A stretch of DNA of 32,362 nucleotides from Alphaproteobacteria bacterium (GTDB lineage: Bacteria; Pseudomonadota; Alphaproteobacteria; UBA9655), in assembly GCA_019746105.1 (NCBI GenBank), contig JAIESK010000032.1, forward strand, positions 1-32,362, written 5' to 3'. Below, in pieces: positions 27,662 through 32,362 of the stretch. The position numbers and the translations under genes were made by a program. Positions within the stretch are counted from its first letter, which is position 1; each line of letters starts with the position of its first letter. The notes under the pieces were generated by a model. It saw only the letters and a list, made by a program, of their open reading frames with translations, was not told where the DNA came from and made no database searches.

Positions 27662-28405
27662 ATGACATCTTTTTATTTTTTTGACGTTCTGAATAGTACG
27701 ATGGATGAGGCCCGTTCACGGGTGTTGTTGGGAGCGGAAGAAGGCACAGTTATTGTAGCGTCTCGACAAGATGAAGGGCGCGGTCGGCGTGGGCGTGTGT
27801 GGGGCTCAACCGTGGGTAACCTACACCTTACCTATGCTACCTATTCGACCCTTCCTTTGTCAGAGTCCGCTCAACTTTCCTTTGTGGCTTGCGTTGCTAT
27901 AGGGGAAGAGATTTGCGCTCTTATGCCCCCTACAGAAACTCTCACCTATAAATGGCCGAATGATATTCTTCTCAATGGGAAAAAAGTGGGGGGGCTTTTG
28001 CTCGAAGCGCTAACCCTTCCTGAAAAAAGAAAAACGGCCTATTTGATTGGGTGTGGGTTGAATTTGAAGTCTTACCCTGAAGAGACACGCTTCCCAGCAA
28101 CTTCCTTTGAAAGTGAGGGAATTTATTTTTCTCTCCAAGATATTGTGCACAGTGTGGCTTCTTCCCTGGATCGTTACATTTCTCTTTGGAAAAAAGAAGG
28201 ATTTGCGCCCATTCATGGGTTGTGGATGAAGCGCGCTGCTCGCCTAGGGCAAACCATTACCTTTGATTGTGGTAAGAAAACCTTTACAGGTACTTTTGAA
28301 GGCATTACGGAAGAGGGGCTCCTCATTCTCAAATCTTCCCAAGGACGTTTTGAGCTGATCTCAGGAGACGTTTTGGATAAGATTGACTCCTCCAGTGCGG
28401 CTTAA
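27662..28405 (+). CDS. birA: Biotin-[acetyl-CoA carboxylase] ligase BirA, no DNA-binding domain
   Basis: Joins biotin to the carrier protein of acetyl-CoA carboxylase through biotinyl-AMP. 247 residues. The N-terminus is NSTMDEARSRVLLGAEEGTV, and the biotinyl-AMP loop GRGRRGRVWGS is at about 39-49. KWPNDILLNGKKVGGLLLEA contains the catalytic Lys. A C-terminal SH3-like domain follows (GQTITFDCGKKTFTGTFEGI). It lacks the N-terminal helix-turn-helix of the E. coli protein, so it is an enzyme only, not a repressor. A place directly after nuoN is common in alphaproteobacteria (known). No clear terminator is seen after it. Confidence 0.95.
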   Translation: MTSFYFFDVLNSTMDEARSRVLLGAEEGTVIVASRQDEGRGRRGRVWGSTVGNLHLTYATYSTLPLSESAQLSFVACVAIGEEICALMPPTETLTYKWPNDILLNGKKVGGLLLEALTLPEKRKTAYLIGCGLNLKSYPEETRFPATSFESEGIYFSLQDIVHSVASSLDRYISLWKKEGFAPIHGLWMKRAARLGQTITFDCGKKTFTGTFEGITEEGLLILKSSQGRFELISGDVLDKIDSSSAA

Positions 28406-28469
28406 TTAAGACTTTTGAAATTAAAATCTGGTATATTTGCTGTACTCTAAAAATAAAGAGAGATGAGCC

Positions 28470-29120
28470 GTGCTGGAGGAATCCCTTGTAAAAATACCTA
28501 TTGGTAAACTCAATCTTGAGGGAGAGCTGACGATCCCGAAAAATGCGCATGGGCTCGTGTTGTTTGCTCATGGAAGCGGAAGTAGCCGTAAAAGTCCTCG
28601 AAATCGATATGTGGCCCAGGTCTTGAATGAGGCGGGCATCGCAACATTACTCTTTGATTTGTTAACCGCAGAAGAAGAAACGGTTGACGAAAGCACGCGA
28701 GAGCTTCGTTTTGATATAGAACTTCTTGCTGAGCGTTTAGAAAAGGCGACTGACTGGGCTGTGAAAAATTCAACAACGAAACATTTGAACCTCGGGTACT
28801 TTGGTGCAAGCACGGGGGCTGCTGCGGCCTTGATTGCTGAAACGCGCACCTCTCACCTTATCAGGGCCATTGTTTCTCGTGGGGGGCGTCCTGATTTAGC
28901 TCATTCCCATCTTCCTAAAGTGAAGGCACCAACTCTTTTGCTTGTGGGAGGATTTGATGGGGTTGTGACTGAGTTAAATGAAAAAGTTCTTTCACAACTC
29001 AGGTGTCCAAAAGAACTTGTGATTATAAAAGGAGCAACCCACTTGTTTGAAGAGGTGGGAACTCTTGAAGAAATGGCTGAAATTGCAAGGGACTGGTTTT
29101 TAAAATATTTCTCCAAATGA
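28470..29120 (+). CDS. Alpha/beta hydrolase (dienelactone hydrolase-like), 216 aa
   Basis: Cytoplasmic alpha/beta-hydrolase fold. The oxyanion strand GLVLFAHGSGSSRKSPRNRY is followed by the nucleophile elbow GASTGAA (the usual G-x-S-x-G in the form G-A-S-T-G). A late DGVV aspartate is in LLVGGFDGVVTELN and the catalytic His is in IKGATHLFEE. Together these give a Ser-Asp-His triad. The small size and HGSGSS motif are like the predicted dienelactone hydrolase family; the substrate is unknown. The start is a GTG at 28470 after AGAGAGATGAG. The final 20 codons recur in decayed form at the end of the next gene. Confidence 0.82.
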   Translation: MLEESLVKIPIGKLNLEGELTIPKNAHGLVLFAHGSGSSRKSPRNRYVAQVLNEAGIATLLFDLLTAEEETVDESTRELRFDIELLAERLEKATDWAVKNSTTKHLNLGYFGASTGAAAALIAETRTSHLIRAIVSRGGRPDLAHSHLPKVKAPTLLLVGGFDGVVTELNEKVLSQLRCPKELVIIKGATHLFEEVGTLEEMAEIARDWFLKYFSK

Positions 29121-29134
29121 TGCATTCTTTAAAT
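29067..29134 (+). repeat. Hydrolase 3'-end repeat, copy 1 (intact)
   Basis: Covers the last codons of the hydrolase (EEMAEIARDWFLKYFSK and stop) and a few bases beyond. The copy at 30306-30373 matches at roughly four of five bases by eye, including a 17-base identical block TTTTTAAAATATTTCTC. Confidence 0.75.
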
Positions 29135-29243
29135 ATTTTTTGAATTTATGGTTGACAAAACGCTGAAAGCTAGTTCACAAGTTAAATACTATCGTTGTAT
29201 CTAGCGTCTGTTAAAATTTATTTATTAAATATTGGTGAAAGTA

Positions 29244-30335
29244 ATGAAAAAAATTATTCCACTTTTAAAATCATTCGTAGTAATCTCTTTTTTAATATCA
29301 ACTTTAAAAACACAAGCGGGCCCTATTGATGATTATTTGTTAACTGTGGAAAAAGAATTTGATTCGGCGGCTCCTGCAAAGCGATATGGTATTGTTTCTA
29401 AGTATTTAAATTTAACCTATTTGTGTAGTTTAAAAAGTGGAGATGAATTAGATAATACCCAACTAACGTCAAAAGTGGGGCCAGCTTCCCTTAAATTTAA
29501 AGATGAGAAGATTACACCTATTTATTATAATCAGACGAATCCTTTGGCCTTAGCCATCTCTCTTGGCAAACGAAATTTAGTAAGCAAATTTTTATCAGTA
29601 GTAGAGGATGTGAACGATAAAGCGCTAGTAGTTTGGGGATATCGCCAGATTTACACATTGCCGCATGTGGCTTTAGATCCTCGATACCCTGAAGTTTCTC
29701 AAAATGTGCCCCTTGAGGATCGACTTGAAATTATTGACGAACTTGCAAAAAAAGGAGCTGACTTTAATAAAATTATTAAGTGGGGAGGGTATAAAAATCC
29801 ACCCTTAGCAGCAGGAGATTCATCGAGTTTCCACTTAGAAGATGTTTTAGATCCTTTAAGGGCTCGGGCTTTACTTTATGGAGCGAACCCAAGCCTTAAG
29901 GGGTCATGTTTTGGAGGAATTAATCTTAAGGAAGAGCTTAATTTATTAAGTCTTACTATAAGTTATTATATTGAAAAAAAGAAAGAAAGTGCAAGTTTAA
30001 AACCTACGAATGAAGTTACGGCCCTTTTAAATATATTTATGTTAAGAAGAGAAGATTTTAATCTTGATAAGTTATTAGAAAAAATAGCTAAGAGAAGATT
30101 AAAAAAACAAAAGCTTGAGTATAAAATTCAAGGCCTTGATTCTCAGATAGATACTTTGAGAAGTAAAAAAACGAAGAAATCTACAATAAAAAAACAACTC
30201 CTTCAAATGAAGATATATATGCTAAAGAAAAATGTTAAAATTCTTAATCGTAAAATTAACCCTCATTATAAGTATTTACGTGATATAGTGTTTAAATTCT
30301 CTCCTGAAGAGATGCTTAAAGCTGCAAGGGAATAG
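29244..30335 (+). CDS. Exported ankyrin-like protein with basic coiled-coil tail, 363 aa
   Basis: Signal peptide MKKIIPLLKSFVVISFLIST, then LKTQA before GPIDDY. The ATG at 29244 has GGTGA 7 bases upstream; an in-frame TTG at 29232 would only add four residues. Residues about 95-225 have an ankyrin-like rhythm: NPLALAISLGKRNLVSKFLS, then RLEIIDELAKKGADFNKII, and ARALLYGANPSLKG. They are too diverged to count repeats with certainty. Residues about 265-345 are Lys-rich coiled coil (IAKRRLKKQKLEYKIQGLDS). The last nine residues (EEMLKAARE) and the stop derive from a second copy of the hydrolase 3' end. A secreted host-interaction protein is a reasonable inference for a Sec-exported ankyrin-like protein in an intracellular bacterium. 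Confidence 0.75.
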   Translation: MKKIIPLLKSFVVISFLISTLKTQAGPIDDYLLTVEKEFDSAAPAKRYGIVSKYLNLTYLCSLKSGDELDNTQLTSKVGPASLKFKDEKITPIYYNQTNPLALAISLGKRNLVSKFLSVVEDVNDKALVVWGYRQIYTLPHVALDPRYPEVSQNVPLEDRLEIIDELAKKGADFNKIIKWGGYKNPPLAAGDSSSFHLEDVLDPLRARALLYGANPSLKGSCFGGINLKEELNLLSLTISYYIEKKKESASLKPTNEVTALLNIFMLRREDFNLDKLLEKIAKRRLKKQKLEYKIQGLDSQIDTLRSKKTKKSTIKKQLLQMKIYMLKKNVKILNRKINPHYKYLRDIVFKFSPEEMLKAARE

Positions 30336-30373
30336 TTTTTAAAATATTTCTCTAAGTCATGCTTTCTTTGAAA
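30306..30373 (+). repeat. Hydrolase 3'-end repeat, copy 2 (decayed, fused to the ankyrin-like gene)
   Basis: In the frame of the ankyrin-like gene this reads EEMLKAARE, stop, FLKYFSKS. The intact hydrolase reads EEMAEIARDWFLKYFSK. The stop TAG stands where the hydrolase has the Trp codon TGG. Homology continues past the hydrolase stop (ATGC-TTCTTT). Confidence 0.75.
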
Positions 30374-30506
30374 CTCTCTTATGTGCTCAAATATTCTAGT
30401 AATTTTTTGACATCTCGTGGATTGAGTTGCATGAAATAAATAAAAATTAGTTGAGATAGATTAAAATACGCTGTAGCCATAATATGTAAATCATATGGAG
30501 AGTAAG

Positions 30507-32018
30507 ATGAATGTATTAAAGAAATTACAATTAACCTTGTTGGCAACGAGCGTTATCTTCTTCCCTAAGGCGGGACATGCAGCTGATCAAGAGAATGATG
30601 AGCGCTCAGTAATGCCAGCCAGACCTTTGCCCGTTTCAGCCTCTTCGTCAAGTCAAGAACCTGAAGAATTAAGATCAGTACAGTTCATGACGAGTTCTGA
30701 TGCTACGCTCCTAAGAACAATTGTAGATTCTGACAATGCAATGTGTGATTTTTACTCTTCGGTGAATGAAGAGACCATGGCAAAAATGCGGAGCGTTTCT
30801 GAAGGGATTTCTTCGGAAGAATTCCAAGCTCGTGCAGAGGCTATCAAGAGAAATTTCGCAACGTCTGTTTTTAGCACTAATTACCCTCCAGAAGAAGCAA
30901 GGAGCCATTTCCTTGATGTGTTTAATGTTAGCACTAGAGCCCTTGAACTTCCCGTTTTAGAGATTGATGCTCGTGGAGCTGCCATTAATAAGATGGTGGA
31001 GAGCCTCTTTACTTTCATGCCTGATAATTGGGACCTTCTGAAGGCTAAGGGGCTTGTGAATCCTAAAGGTTCTTCATTGAATCAATTTAGATTGACCGAT
31101 TCAGAGGATCTTATTGACTTTGCGCTTTCGCTTCCTTCACAAGAGATCTTGGATCGTGCAGATAGGCTCAAAAAGAATGAAGAAGTTCTTTTAACAAATA
31201 GTTATTATTCCCGTCCTAAAGTTATTAAATCCCTGTTTAAACTTGAGCCTGGGGAAATTGAAAGGCGAGTAACCATCATGCCGTCACTCATTCAGTATGT
31301 TCGAGGGGTATATCATATATATAATATTATGGGTGCTAATATGGAGCTTAATGGCTTGATAAGCGATGTAGCTGAAGTGAAGATTGATGATTTAGAGAGA
31401 AATGCACAATTGGTTGTAGAGCGGATTGACCCATTTATAACGATGGCCGCTCCTGGTCCTAACACAATACTCTCACAACTTATGCGCGAAATTCTTAAAG
31501 CAAACCCCGACGATAATGAATCTCGCTTTGATACCATTGAGCGAAGTTGGGGGGCTCTTTCCACAGTTATTCCTCCTGAAGATAGATCTAGTGTCATTGT
31601 TAACGTATTTAAACTTAAACTTTCTTCTGATGAGGTTACTAACCGTACAACTGCCCTCATTCAGAATCAAGAACACTTACGCGAGGACAGAAGAGCAACA
31701 ATATTTATAGAGAAAAACGCTGATGAGATTATTGCTATTGCAGAAAGAAACGCTGAGACACGGCGTCGTAAAGATGAGATCAATCAAGCGCAGATGCGGG
31801 TTATGCAAAGTCAATTTTGTAGTGCAAGGTTAAGGATGACTCTTTCAAATCTTAAAAGAACATCTCCACATTTGCTGTTTACGCAATTAGACGAAAGAAA
31901 CGAACAACGCCTTTTAGAAAAGGCAGAAAACCTCGTCCTAGCTCAACAATATAAAGCAGACGATCTAACAGTTTTTGAAAAAGCCTATAGCGACTTATTT
32001 CCATCGGATGAAAAGTAG
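30507..32018 (+). CDS. Exported hypothetical protein with recurring helical motif, 503 aa
   Basis: Signal peptide MNVLKKLQLTLLATSVIFFP, then KAGHA before ADQEN. The ATG at 30507 is preceded by GGAGAG; an in-frame ATG at 30495 has no ribosome site. After a Ser/Pro-rich linker the protein is helical and hydrophilic with no membrane segment. A motif of the form S-x-E-[EVI]-x-x-R-x(3)-[LI]-x-x-N recurs: ISSEEFQARAEAIKRN, LPSQEILDRADRLKKN, LEPGEIERRVTIMPSL, VKIDDLERNAQLVVER and LSSDEVTNRTTALIQN. Several copies follow a short F-K-L-type segment. This suggests a degenerate repeat protein. I do not recognise a family. TTGACA (30407-30412) lies upstream, without a clear -10. Confidence 0.78.
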   Translation: MNVLKKLQLTLLATSVIFFPKAGHAADQENDERSVMPARPLPVSASSSSQEPEELRSVQFMTSSDATLLRTIVDSDNAMCDFYSSVNEETMAKMRSVSEGISSEEFQARAEAIKRNFATSVFSTNYPPEEARSHFLDVFNVSTRALELPVLEIDARGAAINKMVESLFTFMPDNWDLLKAKGLVNPKGSSLNQFRLTDSEDLIDFALSLPSQEILDRADRLKKNEEVLLTNSYYSRPKVIKSLFKLEPGEIERRVTIMPSLIQYVRGVYHIYNIMGANMELNGLISDVAEVKIDDLERNAQLVVERIDPFITMAAPGPNTILSQLMREILKANPDDNESRFDTIERSWGALSTVIPPEDRSSVIVNVFKLKLSSDEVTNRTTALIQNQEHLREDRRATIFIEKNADEIIAIAERNAETRRRKDEINQAQMRVMQSQFCSARLRMTLSNLKRTSPHLLFTQLDERNEQRLLEKAENLVLAQQYKADDLTVFEKAYSDLFPSDEK

Positions 32019-32061
32019 TGCACCTTATCAGAGGTGAAGATACCTTGCTTTGTTTTTCTCT

Positions 32062-32087
32062 GAAGTTGTTCCCTAGGGAACAACTTC
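32062..32087. promoter_or_regulatory. Perfect 26-bp palindrome between the exported gene and rpmI
   Basis: GAAGTTGTTCCC, TA, GGGAACAACTTC: both 12-base arms match exactly, and the centre CCTAGG is itself palindromic. It lies 43 bases after the upstream stop and 24 bases before the rpmI -35 box. No T-run follows on either strand, so a standard terminator is not obvious; a dimeric-protein operator is the alternative. Confidence 0.5.
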
Positions 32088-32111
32088 ATGACGAGTTTGC
32101 ACGAAATTTTC

Positions 32112-32140
32112 TTGTACTTTCAAGAACACCCTGATATAAA
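32112..32140 (+). promoter_or_regulatory. Sigma70-type promoter for rpmI
   Basis: TTGTAC (32112-32117) and TATAAA (32135-32140) with a 17-base spacer, about 100 bases before the rpmI start. This is the best consensus match I saw in the window. It implies that rpmI is transcribed from its own promoter here. Confidence 0.65.
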
Positions 32141-32146
32141 TGCTTT

Positions 32147-32240
32147 CGCATCTAGCCAGGCAAGGGAGTTTTTCCCGGGCATGCCGACCTAGAACGCCTC
32201 CAAGAGAGGCCCAATTTATACAACTTTAGAGAGTGAGAAA
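32147..32240 (+). ncRNA. Structured 5' leader of rpmI
   Basis: Between the predicted start of transcription and the rpmI ATG lie two hairpin candidates. One has GGGA and TCCC around GTTTT, flanked by GGCA and TGCC (about 32159-32186). The other has GCCTC and GAGGC around CAAGA (about 32196-32210). GAGAGTGAG, the ribosome site, follows. Ribosomal-protein leaders are often autoregulatory (known, for example by L20 in other bacteria); whether this one is cannot be told from sequence. Confidence 0.35.
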
Positions 32241-32362
32241 ATGCCCAAGTTAAAGACAAAAAGTAGCGTTAAAAAGCGCTTTCGCCTAACAGCGACAGGT
32301 AAAGTCATAACAGCTCAAGCCGGTAAACGACATGGCATGCGGAAACGTTCAAATGAAATGAA
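32241..32362 (+). CDS. rpmI: 50S ribosomal protein L35 (5' part; runs off right edge)
   Basis: The 40 complete codons read [20 protein letters not shown], then [20 protein letters not shown], the canonical L35 sequence with its conserved [10 protein letters not shown] start and basic character. About 25 more codons are expected beyond the edge, and rplT (L20) would be expected to follow. GAGAGTGAG precedes the ATG. infC is not directly upstream, unlike in many bacteria; an exported hypothetical gene occupies that place. Confidence 0.95.
   Translation, partial: MPKLKTKSSVKKRFRLTATGKVITAQAGKRHGMRKRSNEM

Noticed and set aside
29121-29243. Promoter built on TTGACA at 29153-29158
   Set aside because: No acceptable -10 box lies at 16-18 bases; TTCACA with TATCTA 18 bases later is an alternative, but neither is strong enough to list.
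32062-32087. Palindrome as an ordinary rho-independent terminator of the upstream gene
   Set aside because: No run of T follows the stem on either strand, so I list it as a regulatory-type palindrome at moderate confidence only.

Overview
The window looks like the chromosome of a host-associated alphaproteobacterium, most likely a Holosporales/Caedibacter-like or Rickettsiales-like intracellular lineage. This is inferred from a complete nuoA-nuoN operon followed by birA, a ProP-type and a BrnQ-type transporter, several exported proteins of no known family, a giant PATR-type autotransporter, and small palindromic intergenic elements. No rRNA, tRNA, CRISPR array, IS element or phage module was seen.

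Left arm (1-7629, all minus strand). A branched-chain amino acid permease (brnQ) is followed by a DHA2-type drug exporter and then by the 5' part of a very large secreted protein built of autotransporter-associated beta-strand repeats. The large frame is open for at least 1,320 codons and runs off the left edge. Its DNA is a hierarchy of 192/198/270-bp modules inside an 852-bp super-repeat. A REP-like palindromic element and a small exported coiled-coil protein lie upstream of brnQ.

Middle (7784-13221). ubiG (ubiquinone biosynthesis) is followed by two divergent, very AT-rich LuxR-type regulator genes. They are paralogs, and both look damaged: one has lost its start region through an apparent frameshift, and the other carries an in-frame TAG. 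The second overlaps a ProP-like MHS transporter gene. A mini-lipoprotein, a 95-aa protein and an exported coiled-coil protein follow, ending in a clear intrinsic terminator.

Respiratory operon (13428-28405). All 14 subunits of NADH:quinone oxidoreductase (complex I) are present in canonical order A-B-C-D-E-F-G-H-I-J-K-L-M-N, with mostly overlapping or near-contiguous genes, then birA. The one interruption is a 163-bp gap between nuoI and nuoJ. It holds two inverted palindromic units ending in a T-run, so a mobile-type repeat may act as an attenuator inside the operon. ubiG and nuo are functionally linked through ubiquinone.

Right arm (28470-32362). An alpha/beta hydrolase is followed by an exported ankyrin-like protein. 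The 3' end of that gene is a decayed second copy of the hydrolase 3' end, so its stop codon is a mutated Trp codon. Then come an exported 503-aa protein with a recurring helical motif, a perfect 26-bp palindrome, a good sigma70-type promoter, a structured leader, and the start of rpmI (ribosomal protein L35), cut by the right edge.
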